A stretch of DNA of 64,000 nt from Microthrixaceae bacterium (GTDB lineage Bacteria > Actinomycetota > Acidimicrobiia > Acidimicrobiales > Microtrichaceae), in the NCBI GenBank assembly GCA_020637215.1, contig JACJWI010000001.1, positions 744,001-808,000 of the forward strand. The letters are read 5' to 3'. A program made the translations under genes and the position numbers. How positions within the stretch are numbered: the first letter of the stretch is position 1; the number at the start of each line of letters is the position of its first letter. This document shows, piece after piece, positions 40,174 through 48,674 of this stretch. The notes under the pieces are model-generated. The model was given only the letters and a program-made list of their open reading frames with translations. It made no database searches and was not told where the DNA came from.

Positions 40174-41517
40174 TCAGGAGTTCTTGACCAGGATCGACTC
40201 GACCACGTCGGAGACGTCCTCGACCGCGTTGCAGGAGCCCTCCAGGGACTGAAGCACGTCCTTGAGCTTGATCACCTCGAGAGGTTCGTAGTCGCCGTCG
40301 AAGAGCCGGGCCAGGCCGCGCCGGTAGGCGGCGTCGGCCTGACGCTCCAGGCCCTCGATGCGCTCCAGGCGGAGCCGGGCGCCGTTCTTGGTCTCGAGGC
40401 ACTCGATGAGGGCGAGCATCTCGTCGCACATGGTCACGACCAGCTCGGCGATCTCCAGCAGCTCGGGCGGGCGCTGGTCGTGGAGCGCGAACTGGAGCAC
40501 CGACGCGGCCTCGAACATGTCGTCGACGACGTCGTCGATCTCCTCGGTGAGGGCGTGGATGTCCTCGCGGTCGTACGGCGTGACGAAGCTCGCGTCGAGT
40601 CGTCTCAGCAGCTCCACGGTGAGCTCGTCGCCGCGCCGTTCGCACTCGGTGACCGTCTCGAGCGCACCGGCGGCGTCGCCGTTCGCTGCGGCCAGGCGGC
40701 CGAGCGCCCCGGCGCACTCGATCGCGTTCTCGGCGGCGGAACGGAACAGCACGAAGAAGGCGTCGTCGTGGGGCACCACCCGGAGTCGGCTGAGCCGGTG
40801 CATGACCCGACGCACCCCGCCGCGCTTCTCGGGCAGCGACTCGGAGTCGCGCCGCTCCCGCTCCGGCCGCGACAGGCGGACCAGCCGTCGTGGGGCGGCC
40901 ATCTGGTCGACCCGGGCGGCCAGGTTCACCGCGTGGTCACCGAGCCGCTCGTAGAAGCGGGCGAGGAGGGCGAGCTGCGCCGCGACCTGCGGATCCGCGC
41001 CCTCGCGGGTGGCCTCGATCACCAGCCGGCTCGCCATGTCGTCGATCTCGTCGTCGGCTTCGCGCAGCGCCGGGGCGGCGTCGCGCGATCCCCGTCGGAA
41101 CGCGGTCCCGGCCGACTGCCACATCTGCACCGCCACGTCGCTCATCGACTGGATCAACCCGCGGCTGCGGGCGGTGATGACCTCGCTCAGGTTCTCGAGA
41201 GTCTGACTGGCGACGTGCTCGGCGAGATCAGCGCTTCGTTCGAGCTCGGGCACGATCTGCAGGACCGCGACCAGGTACTCGAGCTCCTCGGCGTCGAGCA
41301 CGGCGCTCGACAGCCGCTCCTTGACCACTCCGATGAGCTCGTCGCAGCGGTCGTCGATGCCCTTGTCGCCGTCGATGATCGCCTGGGCCCGCTCGGTGTC
41401 GTGATCGAGGAGGGCCGAGGTGCCGCCGCTGATCGCCTCGGTCACCAGGGCGAACAGCACCGCGACCGCGTCGTCGACCCGGCGGCGGAACTCCTTCTGG
41501 TCACCTCGTGCAGCCAC
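40174..41517 (-). CDS. PhoU-DUF47 fusion protein, likely regulator or partner of Pit
   Basis: A 447-residue helical cytosolic protein. Residues 10-205 follow the PhoU plan (LDHDTERAQAIIDGDKGIDD, VVPELERSADLAEHV-like segments), and residues 245-445 follow the DUF47/YkaA plan (AFFVLFRSAAENAIECAGAL, DREDIHALTEEIDDVVDDMF, IKLKDVLQSLEGSCNAVEDV). DUF47 proteins usually stand next to Pit genes. The GTG at 41517 is chosen because a TACCCT hexamer ends 6 bases upstream and longer forms would overlap the divergent gene at 41553. Confidence 0.85.
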   Translation of the reverse strand: MAARGDQKEFRRRVDDAVAVLFALVTEAISGGTSALLDHDTERAQAIIDGDKGIDDRCDELIGVVKERLSSAVLDAEELEYLVAVLQIVPELERSADLAEHVASQTLENLSEVITARSRGLIQSMSDVAVQMWQSAGTAFRRGSRDAAPALREADDEIDDMASRLVIEATREGADPQVAAQLALLARFYERLGDHAVNLAARVDQMAAPRRLVRLSRPERERRDSESLPEKRGGVRRVMHRLSRLRVVPHDDAFFVLFRSAAENAIECAGALGRLAAANGDAAGALETVTECERRGDELTVELLRRLDASFVTPYDREDIHALTEEIDDVVDDMFEAASVLQFALHDQRPPELLEIAELVVTMCDEMLALIECLETKNGARLRLERIEGLERQADAAYRRGLARLFDGDYEPLEVIKLKDVLQSLEGSCNAVEDVSDVVESILVKNS

Positions 41518-41523
41518 CGCAGC

Positions 41524-41529
41524 AGGGTA
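41524..41529 (-). promoter_or_regulatory. -10 hexamer TACCCT, leaderless promoter of the PhoU-DUF47 gene
   Basis: TACCCT ends 6 bases before the GTG at 41517 on the minus strand. The opposing hexamer TAGGAT at 41541 serves the divergent gene, and the two hexamers are 11 bases apart. Confidence 0.5.
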
Positions 41530-41540
41530 TCTGCTCCGCG

Positions 41541-41546
41541 TAGGAT
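41541..41546 (+). promoter_or_regulatory. -10 hexamer TAGGAT, leaderless promoter of the membrane protein gene at 41553
   Basis: TAGGAT ends 6 bases before the ATG at 41553. No -35 element is obvious. Confidence 0.55.
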
Positions 41547-41552
41547 GGCCGG

Positions 41553-42356
41553 ATGCTGACACTCGTCGCGGTGGGCCTCGTCGTTGCCGCAGCAGCCGCG
41601 TTCCGGGGGACCTGGTCGCCGTGCGGCCTGTCGATGCTGTCGACGGTGACCCCGTTGGCCGAGTCCGGTCGGGGCCACCGGTACCGGTGGACCGCGACGT
41701 GGTTCTTCCTGGGCGCGGTGCTGGGCGGCGCCACCACCGGCTCGGTCGCCGCGGTCGCCGCGGTCGGCATCGGGGCGCTCGACCTGTCCGCCCCGACCAC
41801 CTACGCGATCGCCGGAGTCGCCGCGGTGTGCGCCGCCGGGCTCGACGGACGGCTTCTCGGCCCGCCGATCCCCCACCACCGCCGCCAGGTCAACGAGGAC
41901 TGGCTCGGCCGCTACCGGGCATGGGTCTACGGGGCCGGGTTCGGCTGGCAGATCGGCACCGGCGTCGCCACCTACATCATGAGCGCCGGCGTGTACCTGG
42001 TCATCGCCCTCGCCGCGCTGACGGGCGACCCTCGCAGCGCCCTGGTGGTGTGCGTCGCCTTCGGCGCCGTCCGCGGCTCGATGGTGCTGATCGGAGCACG
42101 GATCACCTCCGCCGAACGTCTGGCCCGGGTGCACGAACGCTTCGAGGCGTGGCGCGAGCCGGTCCGGCGCGGCGTCCTGGGCGTGCTCGTTCTGGCCGCC
42201 GTCGTCCTCGCCGTCGCCGGTGGGGCCGTCGCCGTCGTCGCAGCCATCGCGTCGGCCACCGTCGTGTCGACGATCGGCGCCATCCGCCGCGTCCGCCGCG
42301 GGTCGCCGGCCCCGGCCGCGGATGCCTGCTCGATCGTGGGGGCCGCCGCCACCTGA
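41553..42356 (+). CDS. Integral membrane protein of unknown function
   Basis: A 267-residue protein with about seven hydrophobic helices. The first (LTLVAVGLVVAAAAAF) is followed by RGTWSPCGLSMLSTVTPLAE, which recalls the Pro-Cys motif that starts CcdA/DsbD-like membrane domains, but the paired cysteine of that family is not seen, so the similarity may be accidental. There is a conserved-looking cytosolic stretch PHHRRQVNEDWLGRYRAW. The gene diverges from the PhoU-DUF47 gene with a 35-base gap. Confidence 0.75.
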   Translation: MLTLVAVGLVVAAAAAFRGTWSPCGLSMLSTVTPLAESGRGHRYRWTATWFFLGAVLGGATTGSVAAVAAVGIGALDLSAPTTYAIAGVAAVCAAGLDGRLLGPPIPHHRRQVNEDWLGRYRAWVYGAGFGWQIGTGVATYIMSAGVYLVIALAALTGDPRSALVVCVAFGAVRGSMVLIGARITSAERLARVHERFEAWREPVRRGVLGVLVLAAVVLAVAGGAVAVVAAIASATVVSTIGAIRRVRRGSPAPAADACSIVGAAAT

Positions 42357-42386
42357 CACGGCGACCGCGTCAGACGTGAGGGCGCT

Positions 42387-43730
42387 TCAGACCGGAGGCG
42401 TCAGGGCGAGGTGCCGCCGTGCCCGCTTGTCGCGGTACATCTCCAGGTCGCTGCGGTCGATCACCGTCGCCAGCTCCGCGCCGTCGGCCGTTGTGGCGAC
42501 GCCCATCGACAACCGGACGGGCACGTCACGGCCGTCGACGACGACCCGCCCCTCGACCGCGGAGCGGACCCGAGCGATCAGATCGTCACGCCTGGCGTCG
42601 CCGAGCCCGGGACACGCGACGACGAACTCGTCGCCGCCGAGGCGGCCCACGACGTCGACGGAGCGCACCGCGGAGGTCAACCGGGCGGCCACCGCGGCGA
42701 GCACCGCATCGCCGACGGCGTGGCCGTGTCGATCGTTGATCTCCTTCAGCCCGTCGAGGTCGGCGAACAGGACCAGGACCGGCTGTCCGTCGTCGACCGG
42801 CATCGAGCGCAGCTCCCGTTCGAAGCTGCGCCGGTTCAGGAGACCGGTCAGGTGGTCGGTGGTCGCGGCCTGGTTGAGCTGCCGGTCGAAGAGCGCCCGT
42901 TCGAAGGCGAGGGCGGCCAGGCCGACGACCCTCTCGATGATCGCGAGGTCGTACGGCGCGGGGTCATCGGCCCACGGGGCCTTGAGCACCATCGCGGCGA
43001 CGACGTCGTTGCGGCCCGCCGACGGCACGGTGAACACCCATCGGATCGCGTCGATCGACTCGCACGGCGCGCCACGGTCGCGCAACGCGGCGAGGAGTTC
43101 GTCCGCGTCGTCGAGCACCAGCGCCTCCCGATCCCCCTCCACCACGGTGGACCCGTCCACGGAGTGGACGATGCACGCCGGCTGCTCGAAGTGCGCCCGC
43201 ACGATGTCGAGCACCCCATCGAGGGTCATGGAGAGGCGCTCGCCGCGGCCGAGGAGTTGCAGCACCCGGTCGAACGCGACACGTTCCTCGGCCGGACGGA
43301 CGGTGACCACCAGGTTGCCGTCGAGATCGATCACCCGGCCCGCCACGAGGACCGTGCGCCATCCCCCTCCCGGATCGGTGACCCGCACCGACAGCTCGGC
43401 GGTCCGGACCGAGGACGAGCGGTTGAGCCGTGCCAGCGGGTCATCCAGGGCGACCTCGAGCATGGGCATGACCCGCTCGATGTCGTCGGGGTGGACGAGG
43501 TCGAGCACGTTGCGGCCCAGGATCTCGGAGACATCCCACCCGACGACGCCGGAGGTCGCCCCGCTCGCCCAGATGAGGTCGAGGCGACCGTCGAAGAGGA
43601 TCACGCCCATCGAGAAGCGCTCGCCGAGGGCGGCCAGCGCACGGTTCAGCAGCTCGGGATCGATCGGCTCCACACGGTCCCATCGGCCGCGACCCCCGCC
43701 GGATTGAACCTCGAGGGCCGAAGGACCCAC
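42387..43730 (-). CDS. PAS-GAF-type GGDEF diguanylate cyclase
   Basis: A 447-residue cytosolic signalling protein. A PAS domain (residues 30-140: MGVILFDGRLDLIWASGATS), a GAF-like domain (150-285) and a C-terminal GGDEF domain (295-440) with the active-site motif GGDEF near residue 367 intact, plus the GLLNRRSFE start typical of the fold. No inhibitory RxxD is obvious, so product feedback may be absent. The GTG at 43730 sits 26 bases after the L,D-transpeptidase stop; GTG 43673 is an alternative start. Confidence 0.88.
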   Translation of the reverse strand: MGPSALEVQSGGGRGRWDRVEPIDPELLNRALAALGERFSMGVILFDGRLDLIWASGATSGVVGWDVSEILGRNVLDLVHPDDIERVMPMLEVALDDPLARLNRSSSVRTAELSVRVTDPGGGWRTVLVAGRVIDLDGNLVVTVRPAEERVAFDRVLQLLGRGERLSMTLDGVLDIVRAHFEQPACIVHSVDGSTVVEGDREALVLDDADELLAALRDRGAPCESIDAIRWVFTVPSAGRNDVVAAMVLKAPWADDPAPYDLAIIERVVGLAALAFERALFDRQLNQAATTDHLTGLLNRRSFERELRSMPVDDGQPVLVLFADLDGLKEINDRHGHAVGDAVLAAVAARLTSAVRSVDVVGRLGGDEFVVACPGLGDARRDDLIARVRSAVEGRVVVDGRDVPVRLSMGVATTADGAELATVIDRSDLEMYRDKRARRHLALTPPV

Positions 43731-43756
43731 GGGCCGGCGCCCGGGTGCCGATCAGC

Positions 43757-44233
43757 TCACTTCGGGATGACGTTGACCGGGGTGCCGTTGGGCACGTTGT
43801 GGAAGATCCACTCGGCATCGGCGTCGGCCATGCGCACGCAGCCGTGCGACACCGGCCGGACGCCCAGCGGGGTCGCCAGGGGGGTCGAGCCCCGACGGGG
43901 GATCCCGTGGAAACCGATGCCGCCGTTGAAGCGGGTCATCCACTTCATCGACACCCGGGAATCCGACGCGGACGTCGTCCACGACGAACGGCTGTAGACC
44001 CGGAAGTTGCCGAGCGGTGTGCGGCCCCCGGCGCCGCTCGAGACGGGGATCTCGCGCATGAGCGCGCCGTTGGTGTCGTAGACGAACGCCCGCTGGAGCT
44101 TGATCGAGATGTCGATCTTGCCGACCGCCACCGCCGGCGGGGGCGCCTCGCAGGCGAACAGCGCCGGCAGAGCCGCCAGCACCATGAGGATCCCGATCTT
44201 CCTGGTCCTGCTCACGACGCCTTCGCTCCTCAT
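43757..44233 (-). CDS. L,D-transpeptidase lipoprotein (YkuD)
   Basis: A 158-residue cell-wall cross-linking enzyme. The N-terminus has a basic patch, a hydrophobic core (IGILMVLAALPALFAC) and the lipobox LFAC, so it is probably a membrane-anchored lipoprotein. The YkuD domain contains HGIP and the catalytic motif SHGCVRMADADAEW near residue 130 (Cys nucleophile, His and Arg). It forms 3-3 peptidoglycan cross-links in relatives. Start ATG 44233 has GGAGCAG 7 bases upstream; GTG 44214 is an alternative. Confidence 0.9.
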   Translation of the reverse strand: MRSEGVVSRTRKIGILMVLAALPALFACEAPPPAVAVGKIDISIKLQRAFVYDTNGALMREIPVSSGAGGRTPLGNFRVYSRSSWTTSASDSRVSMKWMTRFNGGIGFHGIPRRGSTPLATPLGVRPVSHGCVRMADADAEWIFHNVPNGTPVNVIPK

Positions 44234-44461
44234 CGCTGCTCCAGCGGTCCGCCGCGGACCGTGGGGTCGGTCAAGTGTGCCAAGGCGGCCACACGGCGCC
44301 AACTCCTGGGCCCGACCCGGACCGGCGGCGGGGGCGCCGATGACGGTGTCGGAGGACCTCAACGGGTAGTGTCGGCGACATCTGACACTGGCCGGATCGG
44401 CCGAACCGCTGGGTTCGCTCCGGCCGGTCGACCCCCCTGCACAGAAAGGCACGGCCGCCGA
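44234..44461. promoter_or_regulatory. Divergent regulatory region between the L,D-transpeptidase and aminotransferase genes
   Basis: 228 bases. It contains the imperfect inverted repeat GTGTGCC...GGCCACAC (44275-44294) near the transpeptidase side, a candidate -10 TAGTGT (44368-44373) for the aminotransferase operon overlapped by the inverted repeat at 44370, and an AGAAAGG ribosome site about 15 bases before the ATG at 44462. No RNA gene or terminator is seen. Confidence 0.5.
44370..44389. promoter_or_regulatory. Inverted repeat, candidate operator upstream of the sugar operon
   Basis: GTGTCGGCGACATCTGACAC: GTGTC pairs with GACAC (5 bp, 10-base spacer), and TGTCG-G-CGACA inside it is a second perfect 5-bp palindrome. 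It overlaps the predicted -10 of the aminotransferase operon. Its binding protein is unknown. Confidence 0.4.
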
Positions 44462-45574
44462 ATGCGCGTCCCCGCAGCAGCCATCTCGTTCCCCGACGAG
44501 GACCGGGAGTGGATCCTCAGCCAGATCGACGAGAGCCTCCGGTCCGGGCAGCTGACCCTCGGCCAGATCGGCCGTCAGCTCGAAGCCGAGTTCGCCGCCG
44601 CCCACGACGTGGCCCACGCCGTGTCGGTCAGCTCGGGAACCAGCGCGGTCGAGATCCCGCTGCGGGTCCTCGAGTGCAAGGGCAAGGAGGTGCTGGTCCA
44701 GGCCAACACCTTCTTCGCCACCGCGGCGGCTGCGGTGTCCGCAGGGGCCGACATCCGCTTCGTCGACTGCGACCCGGCCACCATGGCCATGGACCCCGCC
44801 GCGCTGCAGGCCGCCATCGGCCCCAACACCGTCGGGGTGGTCGTGGTCCACATCGGCGGCTACGTCGCCCCGGCCATCCGCGACATCCAGCGCATCTGCG
44901 CCGACAACGGCCTCTGGCTGTTCGAGGACGCCGCGCACGCCCACGGCAGCTCGCTCGACGGGCAGTTCGCCGGCACCTTCGGCGTCGCCGGATCGTTCAG
45001 CTTCTACCCCACCAAGGTCATCGCCGGCGGTGAGGGCGGCATGCTCATCACCAACGACAGCCACTTCGTCGACGAGGCCAAGATCTACCGCGACCAGGGC
45101 AAGGCGTCGTTCCTGACCAACGACCACACCCGTCTGGGCTACAACTGGCGGATGAGCGAGCCGCACGCCGCGATCGCGCTCAGCCAGCTGCGCCGCCTCG
45201 ACGAGTTCGTCGATCACCGGCGCCACGTCGCCTCGCTGTACGACGCCGCGCTGGCCGACGGTCCGGTCACCCCGCTCGCGATCCCTGCCGAGTCGCGCTG
45301 CAACTACTACAAGTACATCGCCTTCCTGCCGCCGGACGTCGACCGCTCCTTCATCAAGAAGCGCATGCGCGAGGAGTTCGAGGTCGCCCTCTCCGGTGAG
45401 GTCTACGAGCTCCCGCTGCACCTCCAGTCGGTCTTCGAGCCGTGGGCCGACGGCCCGCTGCCCGGCGCCGAGGAGCTGTGCGCCCGCCACATCTGCCTGC
45501 CGGTCTCCGCGGTGATGACCGACGAGCAGGTCGAACTGGTCGTCCGCGCCCTCAACGAGGTGGTGGCACCGTGA
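44462..45574 (+). CDS. DegT/DnrJ/EryC1/StrS-family PLP aminotransferase
   Basis: A 370-residue PLP-dependent sugar aminotransferase. It acts on a keto group of a nucleotide sugar. Visible features: SSGTSAVEIPLRVL (cofactor phosphate loop), LFEDAAHAHG (Asp that contacts the PLP nitrogen), and the Schiff-base Lys in FSFYPTKVIAGGEGGM near residue 188. Length is normal. It is the first gene of a three-gene operon with an epimerase/dehydratase and a glycosyltransferase, which fits synthesis and transfer of an amino sugar to a surface glycan. Confidence 0.92.
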   Translation: MRVPAAAISFPDEDREWILSQIDESLRSGQLTLGQIGRQLEAEFAAAHDVAHAVSVSSGTSAVEIPLRVLECKGKEVLVQANTFFATAAAAVSAGADIRFVDCDPATMAMDPAALQAAIGPNTVGVVVVHIGGYVAPAIRDIQRICADNGLWLFEDAAHAHGSSLDGQFAGTFGVAGSFSFYPTKVIAGGEGGMLITNDSHFVDEAKIYRDQGKASFLTNDHTRLGYNWRMSEPHAAIALSQLRRLDEFVDHRRHVASLYDAALADGPVTPLAIPAESRCNYYKYIAFLPPDVDRSFIKKRMREEFEVALSGEVYELPLHLQSVFEPWADGPLPGAEELCARHICLPVSAVMTDEQVELVVRALNEVVAP

Positions 45575-46503
45575 CCGCCGCCTCCGGCACCGTCGCGGTC
45601 ACCGGCGGATCGGGCTTCATCGGCTCCAACGTCGTCGACGCCCTGATCGACTCGGGCCGCACCGTCCGGGTGATCGACACCGTCGAGCCGCACCGCCCCG
45701 ACGTCGAGTGGCTCCCCGACGCCGACATCCTCGACGTCGAGTCGCTGCTGCCCGCGGTCGAGGGCACCGAGGCGGTGTTCCACCTCGCCGCCATGGCCGA
45801 CGTCAACGACATCTACGCCGATCCCGCCCGGGCGGTCGCGCTCAACGTGCAGGGCACGGTCAACGTGCTCGAGGCCGGCCGCCGCACCGGTGCCGGTCGC
45901 ACGGTCCTGGCCTCGACGGTGTGGGTGTACGGCTCGACCGTCGGCGAGGTCGTCGACGAGACCACCCCGTTCACCGAGGACCTCGACCGCCACCTCTACA
46001 TCACGACCAAGATCTCCTCGGAGTTCGCGTGTCGGGACTACCTGAACCTCTACGACCGTCCGTTCACCGTGCTGCGCTACGGGATCCCGTACGGCCCCCG
46101 CATGCGCGAGACGACCGTGATGAGCGCCTTCTTCCGCCGTGCGCTGTCGGGCGAGGCGATCACCATCGACGGCGACGGCATGCAGAGCCGCAACTTCGTC
46201 TTCGTCGAGGACCTGGCCCAGGCCCACGTCCTCGCCCTGCGAGCCGAGGCCGAGAACCAGGTGATCAACGTCGACGGTCCGGTGCCGGTCACCATCCGCC
46301 AGGTGGCCGAGCTGACCGCCCAGCTGGCCGGCGACGTCGAGGTCTCGTTCGGCCCGTCGCGCCCCGGTGACCTCAAGCCGCAGACCGTGCGCAACGACAA
46401 GGCGCTCGACGTCCTCGGCTGGAAGCCCGAGGTCGGCATCGAGGACGGCATGGCCCGCAGCTTCGAGTGGTACCGCGCCAACCGGGCGCAGGGAGCGTCC
46501 TGA
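45571..46503 (+). CDS. NAD-dependent epimerase/dehydratase
   Basis: A 310-residue extended SDR. Rossmann motif VAVTGGSGFIGSNV at residues 8-21, catalytic region ASTVWVYGS with YITTK (Tyr and Lys) near 150, and RYGIPYGPRM. It uses NAD to epimerise, dehydrate or oxidise a nucleotide sugar; the exact reaction is not readable from the sequence. GTG start overlaps the aminotransferase stop as GTGA. Confidence 0.92.
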   Translation: MTAASGTVAVTGGSGFIGSNVVDALIDSGRTVRVIDTVEPHRPDVEWLPDADILDVESLLPAVEGTEAVFHLAAMADVNDIYADPARAVALNVQGTVNVLEAGRRTGAGRTVLASTVWVYGSTVGEVVDETTPFTEDLDRHLYITTKISSEFACRDYLNLYDRPFTVLRYGIPYGPRMRETTVMSAFFRRALSGEAITIDGDGMQSRNFVFVEDLAQAHVLALRAEAENQVINVDGPVPVTIRQVAELTAQLAGDVEVSFGPSRPGDLKPQTVRNDKALDVLGWKPEVGIEDGMARSFEWYRANRAQGAS

Positions 46504-46504
46504 G

Positions 46505-47350
46505 GTGACCAGCCCCCGCCGGATCGCGGTCGTCCCCGCCTACAACGAGGAGCCGACCGTCCGCGACGTGCTCGGCAAGCTCTACGGCTACGTCGACGAG
46601 CTCGTCGTGGTCGACGACGGCTCCACAGACGACACCCGCGGCGAGATCGAGAAGTTCCTCGCCGGCCGCGACGGCGCCCGGATGCTGGTCCACGACGTCA
46701 ACCAGGGCATGAGCGAGGCCTACTACCTGGCCTTCGGCGACCTGCGGCGCCGCCTGGCCGCCGGCGAGCTGTCGCCCGACGACTTCGTGTACACCGTCGA
46801 CGCGGACGGCCAGCACGAGCTCGCGGTGCTCGAGGACCTGCACCGCCGCATGCACGACGAACGCCTCGACGCGCTGCTGGTGCAGCGGGACCTGTCGACG
46901 TATCCGCCCTACAAGCAGGTCGGCAACTGGGTGATGAGCACCTGGGCCACCATCTGGTCCGGTGGCGTGGCGCTCAAGGACGTGGAGTCCGGCTACCGGA
47001 TCTTCCGCCTCGGCGCGCTGGCCGACGCGCTCGACTACTACCAGGGCTACAAGTACTCCGAGACCGTCGAGGTGGCCATCGTGCTGTCGCGGCTCGGCTA
47101 CCGGGTCCGCAACGACGTGCTCGTGCCCGTGCCGGTGTTCCGCTCCCGGACCCGCATGAAGGACGTGGTCATCGACCTGGCCGCCATGCCCGCCGCCGCG
47201 TTCCGGGTGACCCTGCGCCGACCGAAGGACCAGCCGGTCCCCAGCCTGGTGCCGCCGGTGCTCACCTCGGCCGCCATCGCCGCCGCCGCTGTGGCCCCGC
47301 CGCTCGCGGCCGTCGGGCTCCTGCGGCGTCGCCGTCGCTCACGTCGCTGA
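46505..47350 (+). CDS. Family 2 glycosyltransferase, membrane-anchored
   Basis: A 281-residue GT-A glycosyltransferase. The nucleotide-sugar binding part is RRIAVVPAYNEEPTVRDVLG and LVVVDDGSTDDTRGEI; the metal-binding DxD is TVDADGQHELAVLE near residue 100. The C-terminus has one hydrophobic helix (VLTSAAIAAAAVAPPLAAVG) and an Arg-rich end, consistent with cytosolic catalysis at the membrane, as for dolichyl-phosphate mannose synthase-like enzymes. It starts one base after the epimerase stop. Its last 12 bases overlap the convergent gene at 47339. Confidence 0.9.
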   Translation: MTSPRRIAVVPAYNEEPTVRDVLGKLYGYVDELVVVDDGSTDDTRGEIEKFLAGRDGARMLVHDVNQGMSEAYYLAFGDLRRRLAAGELSPDDFVYTVDADGQHELAVLEDLHRRMHDERLDALLVQRDLSTYPPYKQVGNWVMSTWATIWSGGVALKDVESGYRIFRLGALADALDYYQGYKYSETVEVAIVLSRLGYRVRNDVLVPVPVFRSRTRMKDVVIDLAAMPAAAFRVTLRRPKDQPVPSLVPPVLTSAAIAAAAVAPPLAAVGLLRRRRRSRR

Positions 47351-47845
47351 CCAGAAGCCGACCCAGGTCTCGAAGCTCTCGGGGACCGTGCCCCGACCGT
47401 CCGGGTTGGTCGGCCAATGGGCGGGCGGCTGCTCCAGCGGGTTGTTCTCCACCGCCTGGCCGTACCAGAGCTCGTGGACCCGACGGACGAACAGCCACTC
47501 GCCGTTCCGACGGGCGTAGGTGTCGCGGTACAGGATCGACTGGTGGATCCACCGGTCGCCGTCGGCGACCTGCCCGTGGCAGTACACCAGGCCCGTCGCC
47601 GCGTCCGCGGCGTCCAGATCGATCTGGTGCGTGCCGACGTTGAGGATGGTGACCCCCACCGCGGACAACGACTCCCGGAACGACTCTCGCAGCGCGTCAC
47701 GACCACGGAGGTCCCTACCGACCTGCACGTCGTCGACGAACAGACGAACCAGCGCGTCGAGGTCCCGGGAGTCGACCGCCACCGCGTAGCGGCTCGCCAG
47801 CAGTCGGATCTGGTCGTGGGCGATGAGTCGTTCGATCGGGGTCAC
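47339..47845 (-). CDS. SnoaL-like/NTF2-fold protein
   Basis: A 168-residue protein with the cone-shaped NTF2 fold (DQIRLLASRYAVAVDSRDLD, ALVRLFVDDVQV, TGLVYCHGQVADGDRW, RDTYARRNGEWLFVRR). Family members act as polyketide cyclases, steroid-type dehydratases or ring-opening enzymes, so the substrate is open. It starts two bases after the SDR stop and probably is in the same operon. Start GTG 47845. Confidence 0.85.
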   Translation of the reverse strand: MTPIERLIAHDQIRLLASRYAVAVDSRDLDALVRLFVDDVQVGRDLRGRDALRESFRESLSAVGVTILNVGTHQIDLDAADAATGLVYCHGQVADGDRWIHQSILYRDTYARRNGEWLFVRRVHELWYGQAVENNPLEQPPAHWPTNPDGRGTVPESFETWVGFWSAT

Positions 47846-47847
47846 GG

Positions 47848-48660
47848 TCAGTCCGGCAGGTCGGGCGCCCACGGCACGCCGTTGATGTGGCCACCGCCGT
47901 CGACGAAGAGGGTGTTGCCGGTCAGGTAGCGGGAGTCGTCGGAGGCCAGGAACGCCACCACCCCGGCGATGTCGTCGTCGGGGTCGCCCATGTAGCCCAT
48001 CGGGACCTGGGTGAGGATCTCGGCCACCATCTCGGGCATGGCCGCCTCGACCGCCCGGAACGACGCCGTGGCCGCCCCCGGGCACAGGGCGTTGGCCCGG
48101 ATGCGATGACGGGCCCACTCGCGGGCCGCGGTGCGGGTGAGCGCCCGCAACGCCTCCTTGCCGACGTTGTACTCGGCGGTGAACGGATGGGCGTTGACGC
48201 CGTTGAGCGAGCACACGTTGATGATCGAGCCGCCTCCGGCGTCGCGCATGTGGGGGAAGGCGCGCTGCATGGACCACTGCGCCGACCAGAACGCCATCTG
48301 CAGGCCGTGGGCCATCTGCGCGTCGCTCTTGTGCTCGAGCCGCGACATGGTTCCGCCGCCCCAGGCGTTGTTGACCAGGACGTCGATCGAGCCGAACAGG
48401 TCGACGGCCCGGTCGACCGCCGCCTCCACGTCGTCGCGGACGGTGACGTCGGTGGCGATGAACGCGGCACGGGCACCCAGGTCGGAACGCAGCTCGCGCT
48501 CGGCGTCGGAGCCCGTCGCACCGTCGAGCTCGGCGATGACCACCGCTGCCCCGTCGCGAGCCAGACGCCGCGCCGAGGCCCGACCGATCCCCTCGCCGGC
48601 CCCGGTCACCAACGCGACCCGACCTGTCAGACGCCCCCCGGCGGTGTGCACGGCCGGCAC
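47848..48660 (-). CDS. SDR-family oxidoreductase
   Basis: A 270-residue NAD(P)-dependent classical SDR: TGAGEGIGR near residue 20, NNAWGGG (the NNAG motif variant) near 97, catalytic Ser in VCSLNG and YxxxK in AEYNVGKEALRAL, and a C-terminal FVDGGG. It is coupled to the SnoaL-like gene, which suggests a two-enzyme step on the same hydrophobic substrate (inference). Start GTG 48660 or GTG 48651. Confidence 0.88.
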   Translation of the reverse strand: MPAVHTAGGRLTGRVALVTGAGEGIGRASARRLARDGAAVVIAELDGATGSDAERELRSDLGARAAFIATDVTVRDDVEAAVDRAVDLFGSIDVLVNNAWGGGTMSRLEHKSDAQMAHGLQMAFWSAQWSMQRAFPHMRDAGGGSIINVCSLNGVNAHPFTAEYNVGKEALRALTRTAAREWARHRIRANALCPGAATASFRAVEAAMPEMVAEILTQVPMGYMGDPDDDIAGVVAFLASDDSRYLTGNTLFVDGGGHINGVPWAPDLPD

Positions 48661-48674
48661 GCTAGCGCCCGCGA

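Noticed and set aside
43757..45490. 577-codon minus-strand frame that includes the L,D-transpeptidase
   Set aside because: Only its last 158 codons are real; the rest is antisense to the aminotransferase and lacks any family motif. A lipoprotein signal marks the true start.
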